Shown here: in pieces, positions 27,749 to 35,537 of the stretch
Position numbering within the stretch: the first letter of the stretch is position 1
Layout of the letters: each line of letters starts with the position of its first letter
Assembly (NCBI GenBank): GCA_024403955.1
Contig: JAKSQX010000006.1
Location: 1 to 50,596 of the forward strand
Length of the DNA: 50,596 bases
Reading direction: 5' to 3'
Origin: Clostridia bacterium
GTDB lineage: Bacteria; Bacillota; Clostridia; Oscillospirales; Acutalibacteraceae
Notes under the pieces: model-generated
What the model saw: only the letters and a program-made list of their open reading frames with translations
What the model was told of the DNA's origin: nothing
Database searches by the model: none
Position numbers and translations under genes: made by a program

Positions 27749-29140
27749 TTATGAGTTACAGTTCGTGAATGTAAATCCGATTGTGTAGTTGTAACCGCCG
27801 TCTGAATATGTCAATGAATCTGTGAAGTTTTGACCTTTGATTGAAACTGCACCACCCATTTTGAGATTGGTTGCAGTGCTTGGAATGTTGAAGCTGGAAC
27901 GGAGCACTGCTTCGCTTGCAATAGTTCCGACTCTACTGCAACCAAAGTTTGAATCAGCGAGCATGTTGTTCAAAACAGGGTAGTTGCTATAGGCGCCTTT
28001 GCCGAGTAAAAAGTAGGTTGCAAAAACAATACCACAGGAATCCTGATCATCCCATGTTACGTCGATTGCGTACCACTTGCTGTTGAGCTGAATGAGATTG
28101 AAGATATGGTTGCTTGTCGCAAAGGCGCGACAAGGAATACCCATAGTCTCCATACAAATTTGGAATGCAGCCGTGTAACCGTCACAGTCGGATTGGCCGT
28201 TGATAAGGCAGTTGTATGCGCCATCAACATTCATTATATATGTGTTGTGTGCACAGATATAATCGTGAACCGCACGGATGCGGGATAATGTATCACTGTA
28301 GGAACTGTTTACACCTGAGATAATGGAAGCAGCTCTGCTCTTGCAGGAGTTGTACTGGTCCGCGTTGATGTAGTAACTCCAGTTTACATCCATATATGCG
28401 TAGGTGTTTGTTGGATCGATTGCGTAACGAACTTGATATCCGTTACAGTTTATTTCATAAAAGGAACCTTTTAAAGGAAGGCAGACATAGTTTAGATATT
28501 CATTTATGTCTCCGACTTTAATCTTTACCTTGTCGAGGGTCTTAAACTGGGACCAAACCGAGTGGATATGACTCTCAAATTTGTCGTTTGTGAGGTAAGG
28601 ATATTCCTCTGTCTCCACAGTGGAGGAATCAACTTTTGAAACTGAGATTGCAGTGTCATAGGTGCTGCTTGCAGCCTGCGCTGGATCTACGTTTGCAAGG
28701 TCGCTAGCATCTGATGCATTTGATGAAACAGTCGGTGTTGCAAGACCGGCATCCGGTGTTACACCTTTAGGGTCGTTGATCTGTTTGACACTTGAATCAG
28801 GTGCCCTTACAGCAGGGGAACCACTGCCGTTGTTGATTATTGTGTTCTGATTTTTATCGCTGCCTTTTGAAGAATTATCTTTGGCAGTATCCTTTGTTTC
28901 TTTTTTGTCTTTTGATTCCTCTGAGTCTTTTGAATCTTCGGAATCTTTCTCTTCTTTTTTTGTCTTTGTGTCTTTTTGCTCCTTTTGATCAGTCTGTGTG
29001 ACTGCGGGGGCTTTGACATCGACTTTGTCCTTTTCTTTCTTCTTATCTCCGCAGGATGTCAGAAGCATAAGGGACATTATTAATGCAAGAAGAGTGGCGA
29101 CAGTACGAGTCTTCTTCGTGTACAAAGTCATCACTTCCAT
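27749..29140 (-). CDS. Lipoprotein with transglutaminase-like domain
   Basis: The 463-residue protein has a lipoprotein signal peptide ending LLTSC (Cys 30, counted from 29140), then a linker of about 70 residues made largely of Lys, Glu, Asp and Ser, a low-complexity spacer, and a transglutaminase-like domain: Cys319 in GQSDCDGYTAAF, His345 in NHIFNLI and Asp360 in DVTWDD, with spacing typical of a Cys-His-Asp triad. Surface enzymes of this type often act as peptidases or cross-linkers of wall or protein targets; the substrate is unknown. A second ATG at 29131 is an equally likely start. The charged linker suggests the domain is held away from the membrane within the wall. Confidence 0.88.
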   Translation of the reverse strand: MEVMTLYTKKTRTVATLLALIMSLMLLTSCGDKKKEKDKVDVKAPAVTQTDQKEQKDTKTKKEEKDSEDSKDSEESKDKKETKDTAKDNSSKGSDKNQNTIINNGSGSPAVRAPDSSVKQINDPKGVTPDAGLATPTVSSNASDASDLANVDPAQAASSTYDTAISVSKVDSSTVETEEYPYLTNDKFESHIHSVWSQFKTLDKVKIKVGDINEYLNYVCLPLKGSFYEINCNGYQVRYAIDPTNTYAYMDVNWSYYINADQYNSCKSRAASIISGVNSSYSDTLSRIRAVHDYICAHNTYIMNVDGAYNCLINGQSDCDGYTAAFQICMETMGIPCRAFATSNHIFNLIQLNSKWYAIDVTWDDQDSCGIVFATYFLLGKGAYSNYPVLNNMLADSNFGCSRVGTIASEAVLRSSFNIPSTATNLKMGGAVSIKGQNFTDSLTYSDGGYNYTIGFTFTNCNS

Positions 29141-29163
29141 TTGTACAAAATTTCTATATTTTT

Positions 29164-29228
29164 AAGATACCATTTTACACGCTTAAATTCAATCTTGTCT
29201 TTACACCTCTAGGCATTTAAGGTAAAAT
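29164..29228. promoter_or_regulatory. Divergent promoters: transglutaminase lipoprotein and pyrH operon
   Basis: On the minus strand TTGAAT (29192-29187), 17 bp, TATCTT (29169-29164) drives the lipoprotein gene. On the plus strand TTTACA (29200-29205), 17 bp, TAAAAT (29223-29228) drives pyrH. The two -35 boxes are only 7 bp apart. Confidence 0.7.
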
Positions 29229-29274
29229 ATTACTTGTATATTTTTGTAGATACTTTATTAAAGAGGTTTTTATT

Positions 29275-29985
29275 ATGGCACCTAAATTTAAACGTATTCT
29301 TTTAAAGCTTTCAGGTGAAGTTCTTGCTGGTGAGGCAGGCCACGGATTTGACTTTGACGTTATCACTGACATCGCAAAGGCAGTTAAGCAGATCTCTGAT
29401 GCTGGCTGTGAGGTTGGTATCGTTATCGGCGGAGGCAACTTCTGGCGTGGCCGTTCAAGTGGCTCGATGGACAGAGTTCGTGCAGACTCAATTGGTATGC
29501 TTGGCACAGTAATGAACTCAATTGCTTTTGCTGATACACTTGAACAACTTGGTTGCAAGACAAAGGTTTACACCTCAGTAAACATGGCTCCACTTGCAAA
29601 GTTCTTTGACTCTCATGAGGCAAGAAAAGACCTAACAGATGGTTATGTCACTATCTTTGGTGGTGGAACAGGAAGCCCATTCTTCTCAACCGACACTACT
29701 GCATCACTTAGAGCTGCAGAGATTGAGGCAGAAGTTATTTTTAAGGCAACTAATGTTGACGGTGTATATGACAAAGACCCTAACAAATATCCTGATGCTG
29801 TAAAATTTGATGAGCTCTCTCAGTCAGACCTTTTGAGCAAGGGACTCACAGTTATGGATGCATCTGCTGCATCAATGTGCCGTGATAACGGCATTGACAT
29901 CTTCGTATTCAACCTTACAGACCCACAGAACATCGTTCGTGCTGTAAATGGTGAAAATATCGGTACACTTGTAAAGAGTAAGTAA
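29275..29985 (+). CDS. pyrH: Uridylate kinase
   Basis: PyrH phosphorylates UMP to UDP with ATP and belongs to the amino-acid-kinase fold. The 236-residue protein shows the KLSGEVLAG start, GGGNFWRG nucleotide loop, DTTASLRAAEI and TNVDGVYDKDP segments. It begins the pyrH-frr-uppS-cdsA-dxr-rseP-ispG-polC series. In many Firmicutes rpsB and tsf precede pyrH; here they are absent and pyrH has its own promoter. The ribosome binding site is GAGG (29263-29266). Confidence 0.97.
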   Translation: MAPKFKRILLKLSGEVLAGEAGHGFDFDVITDIAKAVKQISDAGCEVGIVIGGGNFWRGRSSGSMDRVRADSIGMLGTVMNSIAFADTLEQLGCKTKVYTSVNMAPLAKFFDSHEARKDLTDGYVTIFGGGTGSPFFSTDTTASLRAAEIEAEVIFKATNVDGVYDKDPNKYPDAVKFDELSQSDLLSKGLTVMDASAASMCRDNGIDIFVFNLTDPQNIVRAVNGENIGTLVKSK

Positions 29986-30012
29986 TTCAAAATTTAAATA
30001 GAGGTGAAAAAT

Positions 30013-30567
30013 ATGGATGCTATTATCGCTAAGACAGAAGAAAGAATGGAGAAGGCCATTAATTCTTTGACACATGATTACGCTGCAATTCGTGCAGGTC
30101 GTGCAAACTCAGGCGTTCTTGATAAGATCATGATCGACTATTATGGTGTTCCAACACCAATCCAGCAGGTAGCTGCTATTTCAATCGCAGAAGCTCGTAT
30201 CCTTGTTATCCAGCCTTGGGACAAGCAGATGATTCAGCCAATTGAAAAGGCAATTCAGGCTTCTGATATAGGTATCAATCCACAGAATGACGGTAACGTT
30301 ATTCGTCTTATGTTCCCAGCCCTCACAGAGGACAGACGTAAGGAGATTGCAAAGGATATCTCAAAGCGTGCTGAGGAAGCTAAAGTAGCTGTTCGTAATA
30401 TCCGCCGTGACGGAATGGAGGACATTAAGAAGCTTAAAAAGGATAACGTTATCACAGAGGATGACCAGAAGGATGGCGAGGAGAAAATCCAGAAAGCTAC
30501 TGATAAAAAGATTAAAGAGATTGATGAGATTGCTTCAGCAAAAGAGAAAGAAGTAATGTCTGTATAG
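30013..30567 (+). CDS. frr: Ribosome recycling factor
   Basis: RRF splits post-termination ribosomes with EF-G. The 184-residue protein has the family signatures TEERMEKAI, AIRAGRAN, YYGVPTPIQQ and the three-helix bundle. The start ATG at 30013 follows GAGGTG (30001-30006); the in-frame GTG at 30004 is part of that site. It is 27 bases after pyrH. Confidence 0.98.
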   Translation: MDAIIAKTEERMEKAINSLTHDYAAIRAGRANSGVLDKIMIDYYGVPTPIQQVAAISIAEARILVIQPWDKQMIQPIEKAIQASDIGINPQNDGNVIRLMFPALTEDRRKEIAKDISKRAEEAKVAVRNIRRDGMEDIKKLKKDNVITEDDQKDGEEKIQKATDKKIKEIDEIASAKEKEVMSV

Positions 30568-30579
30568 TTTAGGTGAAAG

Positions 30580-30602
30580 AGGGGCGCCTAGTCGTCCCTT
30601 TT
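30580..30602 (+). terminator. Weak hairpin between frr and uppS (possible attenuator)
   Basis: AGGGGCG pairs with CGTCCCT (one G-U) around a 6-base loop, followed by TTTCC. A partial stop between the translation genes and the lipid genes is possible. Confidence 0.45.
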
Positions 30603-30631
30603 CCATTTAGTATGAGTTTTGGGGTGAGTGT

Positions 30632-31360
30632 ATGAGTAATTTACCACCTAAAGAATTTATGCCGAAGCATATTGGCATAATTATGGATGGCAATGGCCGC
30701 TGGGCAAAGGAGCGTGGGCTCCCACGTACGTACGGTCATGTTGAGGGCGCAAAAGTTTTCAGAAAGATAAGTGACTACTGTCACGACATCGGAATTGAGG
30801 TCGTGACTTTCTATGCTTTTTCTACAGAGAATTGGCGCCGCCCACCAACTGAGGTTGCGGCTTTGATGAAGCTCTTTAAGGAGTATTTAGTTGAGGCTGA
30901 TGAGATTAAGTTTGACCGCCAGAAGAGCGGGCTTATTCTTCGCTTCCTCGGTGATACTAGTGCCATTCCAAAGGAACTTCAAAAACTTGTTGGTGCAACT
31001 CAGCTTGACGCCATCTCACCTGATACCACCATAATCAACATAGCACTGAACTACGGTGGTAGGCAGGAGATTCTCCGTTCTGTAAAACAGATTGCAGAGA
31101 AGGTTGAGAAGGGCGAACTCAAAGCCTCAAATATTACTGAGGACGACATCTCAGCAGGTCTCTATACTGCTGGCATGCCAGACCCAGATTTGATTATTAG
31201 ACCAAGTGGTGAGCTTAGACTCTCTAACTTCCTAACTTGGCAGTCAGCATACTCAGAACTCTACTTTGCTGACGTACTTTGGCCTGATTTCACAACTGAT
31301 GATTTGGATGCGGCCATCATGGATTATGCAAAAAGAAATAGACGCTTTGGTGGCGTCTAG
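30632..31360 (+). CDS. uppS: Undecaprenyl diphosphate synthase
   Basis: This cis-prenyltransferase extends farnesyl diphosphate with isopentenyl units to the C55 carrier used for peptidoglycan and other wall polymers. The 242-residue protein carries the GIIMDGNGRWAKERG motif (catalytic Asp near residue 19), the AFSTENWRRP segment and the C-terminal PDLIIRPSGELRLSNF signature. GGGGTGAG precedes the ATG. It sits beside dxr and ispG, which supply its substrate. Confidence 0.98.
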   Translation: MSNLPPKEFMPKHIGIIMDGNGRWAKERGLPRTYGHVEGAKVFRKISDYCHDIGIEVVTFYAFSTENWRRPPTEVAALMKLFKEYLVEADEIKFDRQKSGLILRFLGDTSAIPKELQKLVGATQLDAISPDTTIINIALNYGGRQEILRSVKQIAEKVEKGELKASNITEDDISAGLYTAGMPDPDLIIRPSGELRLSNFLTWQSAYSELYFADVLWPDFTTDDLDAAIMDYAKRNRRFGGV

Positions 31361-31371
31361 AGGAGATCATT

Positions 31372-32220
31372 ATGAAACAGAGGGTATTATCTGGAATTGT
31401 AATTGCCATCGTTCTTATTGGAACATGGTATTTCCTAATTGAAACAATCTTTTTTGATATATTCTTTGCACTCTTGGCTGCAGCTGCATGCTTTGAGCTC
31501 ACTAGGTGTATTGGCCTCAAAAATAAGGCAGTTCAAATTGTTGCAATAATCTTTTCATTTGCAATGTCACTTGGACTTGTATATCAGTCATATGTTCCAA
31601 TCAGTGCGGTTATCGTTCTCTATGTGATTTTCCTCGCGCTTATGACAGTAATTAATTATCCTGACATAAAGTTTGAACATCTTGCTGGAACTGTGTATGC
31701 ATCAATAGTTGTTCCTACAGCATTCACAATGGCACCAATCATTGCAGATCTCTATAAGTCATTTGACTTTATCGACAAGATTGAGTGTAAGTTCTTTGTT
31801 TGGCTTACTATAGCAGGTTCACTTTTCACAGATGTATTTGCTCAGCTTTCAGGTATGGCTTTTGGCAAACATAAGGTTACACCAAACCTCTCTCCTAAGA
31901 AGACTTGGGAGGGATGTATTGGTGGAGTTATCTGTGCACTTCTTTTGAACTTGCTCTGGCTTTTCCTGTACAAGAAGTTCTTTGCAACACAGGTATTTTC
32001 ATTGCCAATCTGGTTCTTCTGCTTAATCTCTGTATTTATGTCAATTGCATCAATGTTTGGCGACCTTGTTGCATCACTCATTAAAAGAAACTACGACATT
32101 AAGGACTATTCAAAACTCATTCCTGGACATGGTGGAATTATGGATCGCTTTGATAGCGTAATTATGGTTATGCCAATGTTCTACGCAATGATTACTCTTT
32201 ATGGAGCGAGTGTGGCTTAA
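31372..32220 (+). CDS. cdsA: Phosphatidate cytidylyltransferase
   Basis: CdsA makes CDP-diacylglycerol from phosphatidate and CTP for phospholipid synthesis. The 282-residue membrane protein has about seven or eight hydrophobic spans and the C-terminal family signature around TPNLSPKKTWEG and KDYSKLIPGHGGIMDRFDS. AGAGGAG precedes the ATG, 12 bases after uppS. dxr begins directly at its stop. Confidence 0.97.
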   Translation: MKQRVLSGIVIAIVLIGTWYFLIETIFFDIFFALLAAAACFELTRCIGLKNKAVQIVAIIFSFAMSLGLVYQSYVPISAVIVLYVIFLALMTVINYPDIKFEHLAGTVYASIVVPTAFTMAPIIADLYKSFDFIDKIECKFFVWLTIAGSLFTDVFAQLSGMAFGKHKVTPNLSPKKTWEGCIGGVICALLLNLLWLFLYKKFFATQVFSLPIWFFCLISVFMSIASMFGDLVASLIKRNYDIKDYSKLIPGHGGIMDRFDSVIMVMPMFYAMITLYGASVA

Positions 32221-33375
32221 ATGACAGATAAACTTTGTATTCTCGGTTCTACGGGTTCTATTGGCACTCAGGCCTTAGAGGTTGCCCGTAAACACAACAT
32301 AAATATTACCGCCCTCACAGCATCAGTTAATGCTGATAGACTTGAGGAGCAGGCTCGTGAGTTCAAACCAAAGATGGTTGCTCTCCTCGATGAGGAGGCT
32401 GCCCGTGATTTGAAACTTCGCCTCTCTGACACTGATGTCAAGGTTCTCTCAGGCATCGGTGGCATCTGTGAGTGTGCGCGCGAGGAGTCGGCTGACACCG
32501 TGCTCAACTCAATAGTTGGCATGGCTGGCCTCGTTCCAACCCTCGACGCTATCGACGAGGGTAAGAACCTCGCCCTTGCCAACAAGGAAACTCTCGTTGC
32601 CGGTGGTCAGCTCGTTATGAACGCCGCGCGCGAAAAGGGTATAAACATCTACCCAGTTGACAGTGAGCACTCTGCAATTTTCCAGTGCCTTCGTGGTGCT
32701 CCAAAAGACAGAGCTTTAAAGCGCATCTTACTCACAGCCTCAGGTGGACCTTTCTTCGGAAAGACACGTGAGGAACTTCGTGATGTAACTGCAGAGCAGG
32801 CACTCAAACATCCTAACTGGGATATGGGTGCAAAGATCACTATTGATTCAGCAACAATGATGAACAAGGGCCTTGAGGTTATTGAGGCCTGCTGGCTCTT
32901 CGGTGTAACACCTGATCAGATTAAGGTTGTTGTACACAGGGAGAGTATCATCCACAGCGCAGTTGAGTTTATGGATAATGCTGTGATTGCACAGCTCGGT
33001 CTTCCTGATATGAAAATTCCAATTCAATATGCTCTCACATATCCTGAGAGATTTGAATCTCCAACAGACGAGCTAGACCTTGCAACACTTGGTACACTCA
33101 CATTTGCTGAGCCTGACTATGAGACATTTGACTGCCTCTCAGTCTGCAAGGAAGCTATCCGTCGTGGTGGTCTTTATCCTGCAGCCGCTAACTCTGCTAA
33201 TGAACAGGCAAATGCTCTCTTCCGTAAAGGAAAGATTGGCTTCCTCGACATAGGTGAACTCGTGGGTGAGGCTATGGAGGCTTGCGGTAGAGATGGTGAC
33301 TTCACACTTACAGATGTTCTTGAACTCGACAGTGAGGCAAGAACATTCGTATCAAGAAAAGTTAAAGAACTTTAA
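32221..33375 (+). CDS. dxr: 1-deoxy-D-xylulose 5-phosphate reductoisomerase
   Basis: Dxr makes 2-C-methyl-D-erythritol 4-phosphate with NADPH, the second step of the DXP isoprenoid pathway. The 384-residue protein has the GSTGSIGTQ nucleotide loop (8-16), the metal-binding PVDSEHSAIFQ segment and the TIDSATMMNKGLE motif. The ATG touches the cdsA stop. Sequence 32430-32640 is locally more GC-rich than its surroundings without a break in the frame. Confidence 0.98.
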   Translation: MTDKLCILGSTGSIGTQALEVARKHNINITALTASVNADRLEEQAREFKPKMVALLDEEAARDLKLRLSDTDVKVLSGIGGICECAREESADTVLNSIVGMAGLVPTLDAIDEGKNLALANKETLVAGGQLVMNAAREKGINIYPVDSEHSAIFQCLRGAPKDRALKRILLTASGGPFFGKTREELRDVTAEQALKHPNWDMGAKITIDSATMMNKGLEVIEACWLFGVTPDQIKVVVHRESIIHSAVEFMDNAVIAQLGLPDMKIPIQYALTYPERFESPTDELDLATLGTLTFAEPDYETFDCLSVCKEAIRRGGLYPAAANSANEQANALFRKGKIGFLDIGELVGEAMEACGRDGDFTLTDVLELDSEARTFVSRKVKEL

Positions 33376-33408
33376 AAGACAAAAACTTTATGAAAGGGGT
33401 GAGGTGAG

Positions 33409-34464
33409 ATGCTCGCACATGCTTGGTCGGTGGTTTGGCCAATACTTGTAGCTATTCTCTTCTTTGGCGTAATTATTATGTCGCATGAGCTTGGACATTT
33501 TGCCTTTGCCCGTCTCTTTAAAGTAAGGATAAATGAGTTCTCAATTGGTATGGGCCCTGCTATTTTTAAGAAGCATAAGGGTGAAACTGATTACTCAATT
33601 CGTCTTTTCCCAATTGGTGGATATGTCGCTATGGAGGGTGAGGATTCAGAGAGTCCCGATGAGAATGCGTTTAATGCAAAACCTTGTTGGCAGAGAGCCA
33701 TTATTATACTCGCCGGCGCAACGGTAAACATTATATGTGGAATTATCATTATGGCTATTATTCTTGCAACTTCTGACCTCATAGGCACACCGACAATAGT
33801 TGGCTTTGCAGATAATGCTGCTAGTGAAGCCGGTGGTCTTAGAAAAGGTGACCAGATTGTTGCTATAGGAAATGACAAGGTCTACACGGAGTATGATCTC
33901 TCATACCTCATGATGCGTGACAAGGATGCCGTAATCGACTTTGTTGTTAAGCGTGACGGTGAACTCACAAATGTTAAATCTGTCAAGTTTGATACAAAAG
34001 AAACTGAGGGTATTACTACTGTTGTTTATGACTTCGCCATAGTTGGCATTGAGCCGACTCTTAAAAGCGTAACTAAGTACGCTTTTCTCGACTCGTTCTC
34101 AATTGCCCGTATCGTATGGCTCAGCCTCTACGATATTGCGACCATGCAATTTGAACTCAATGATCTCTCCGGCCCAATTGGTACAGTTGACATAATTGCT
34201 GATACGACAACAGATGCTGTATCCACAATGGATTTCTCACGCCTCTTAACAATAATGGCATTAATTGCTCTAAATATTGGCGTGTTCAATTTGATACCAT
34301 TCCCAGCACTTGACGGTGGACGTTTCTTACTCATCGTCATAGAGGGAACTACAGGTAAAAAGTTGCCTACGAAAGTTGAGTCTGCAATCAACAATGCGGG
34401 TCTTGCACTTTTACTCGGTTTAATGCTTGTAGTCACAGTTAATGATATTTTGAAATTCTTCTAA
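33409..34464 (+). CDS. rseP: Site-2 protease RseP/RasP family (M50)
   Basis: This intramembrane zinc metalloprotease cuts anti-sigma factors and signal-peptide remnants. The 351-residue protein has HELGH in the first membrane span (about residues 26-30), a PDZ domain (about 110-190) and the C-terminal LDGG metal-binding motif (FPALDGGRF). AAGGGGTGAGGTGAG precedes the ATG. Its place after dxr in the cdsA-dxr-rseP order is conserved in many bacteria. Confidence 0.97.
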   Translation: MLAHAWSVVWPILVAILFFGVIIMSHELGHFAFARLFKVRINEFSIGMGPAIFKKHKGETDYSIRLFPIGGYVAMEGEDSESPDENAFNAKPCWQRAIIILAGATVNIICGIIIMAIILATSDLIGTPTIVGFADNAASEAGGLRKGDQIVAIGNDKVYTEYDLSYLMMRDKDAVIDFVVKRDGELTNVKSVKFDTKETEGITTVVYDFAIVGIEPTLKSVTKYAFLDSFSIARIVWLSLYDIATMQFELNDLSGPIGTVDIIADTTTDAVSTMDFSRLLTIMALIALNIGVFNLIPFPALDGGRFLLIVIEGTTGKKLPTKVESAINNAGLALLLGLMLVVTVNDILKFF

Positions 34465-34475
34465 GGAGGTACCAC

Positions 34476-35537
34476 ATGGAATTTACAAGACCAAGACGCG
34501 ATTGTCGTCAAGTTGATGTAGGTGGAATTAAAATCGGTGGCGGTGCCCCTATAGTTATACAATCAATGTTAAACGTACTATCAAGTGATATTCCTGGCAA
34601 TGTTGAGCAGGCGAAGAGACTTGAGGCTGCAGGATGCCAAATTATTCGTATCGCTGTGTCATCATATGATGATATTGATCTAATCTATGCACTTAAAGAA
34701 GCTGTAAAGTCTCCTCTTGTTGCTGATATTCATTTTGATTACAAAATTGCACTTGCATCCATTAATGCAGGTATTGATAAAGTAAGAATTAACCCTGGTC
34801 ACATTGGCGCCCGTGAAAATGTTGAGGCCGTTGTGGATGCCTGTAAGGCAAAGGGTGTTCCAATTCGTATCGGCGTAAACTCAGGCTCTGTTGAGGAGGA
34901 TCTACTTAAGAAGTATGGTGGCCCAACTCCTGAGGCTATGGCTCAGAGTGCCTTAAACCATGCAAAGATTTTAGAGGAATGTGACTTCTATGACACAGTC
35001 ATCTCTATTAAGTCTTCAGATGTTCGTAACACAATCAATGCTTATAGAATAGTTGCAAAAGAATGTGATTATCCACTTCATCTAGGTGTAACTGAGGCGG
35101 GTACTGCTTATAACGGACTTATCAAATCCTCAGTTGGTATCGGTTCACTTCTTGCTGATGGTATTGGTGATACAATCCGTGTATCTTTAACAGCTGACCC
35201 GGTTGAAGAGATTAAAGCTGCACATGATATTTTGATGTGTCTCGACCTCATTGATAACGAGGCCCAACTCATCTCATGCCCAACCTGTGGTAGAACTCAA
35301 ATTGATTTAATCTCAATTGCGAAAGAGGTAGAGGATAGACTTCGTTCTGTTCACAAGCCAATCAGAGTTGCAGTTATGGGCTGTCCAGTTAACGGACCAG
35401 GTGAAGCAAAGAATGCTGATATCGGTATTGCCGGCGGTAAAGGATGTGGCCTCATCTTTAAAAAAGGCGAAATTATTAAGAAGGTTCCCGAGGAGCAACT
35501 CATTGATGAGCTCTTCGCTGAAATAGAGAGGTTATAA
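34476..35537 (+). CDS. ispG: 4-hydroxy-3-methylbut-2-enyl diphosphate synthase
   Basis: IspG (GcpE) is a 4Fe-4S enzyme of the late DXP pathway. The 353-residue protein has the N-terminal barrel (VQSMLN-type start, VRINPGHIG) and the C-terminal cluster domain with cysteines in SCPTCGR and MGCPVNGPGEA. AAGGAGG precedes the ATG. The polC start overlaps the last base of its stop. Confidence 0.97.
   Translation: MEFTRPRRDCRQVDVGGIKIGGGAPIVIQSMLNVLSSDIPGNVEQAKRLEAAGCQIIRIAVSSYDDIDLIYALKEAVKSPLVADIHFDYKIALASINAGIDKVRINPGHIGARENVEAVVDACKAKGVPIRIGVNSGSVEEDLLKKYGGPTPEAMAQSALNHAKILEECDFYDTVISIKSSDVRNTINAYRIVAKECDYPLHLGVTEAGTAYNGLIKSSVGIGSLLADGIGDTIRVSLTADPVEEIKAAHDILMCLDLIDNEAQLISCPTCGRTQIDLISIAKEVEDRLRSVHKPIRVAVMGCPVNGPGEAKNADIGIAGGKGCGLIFKKGEIIKKVPEEQLIDELFAEIERL

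Noticed and set aside
28837-29019. Short alternative frame with Lys-rich product within the transglutaminase lipoprotein gene
   Set aside because: It is a frame shadow of the low-complexity linker codons of the real gene on the same strand.
29164-29275. Loss of rpsB and tsf before pyrH as evidence of rearrangement
   Set aside because: Placement of rpsB-tsf varies among Firmicutes, so absence here is not by itself informative.
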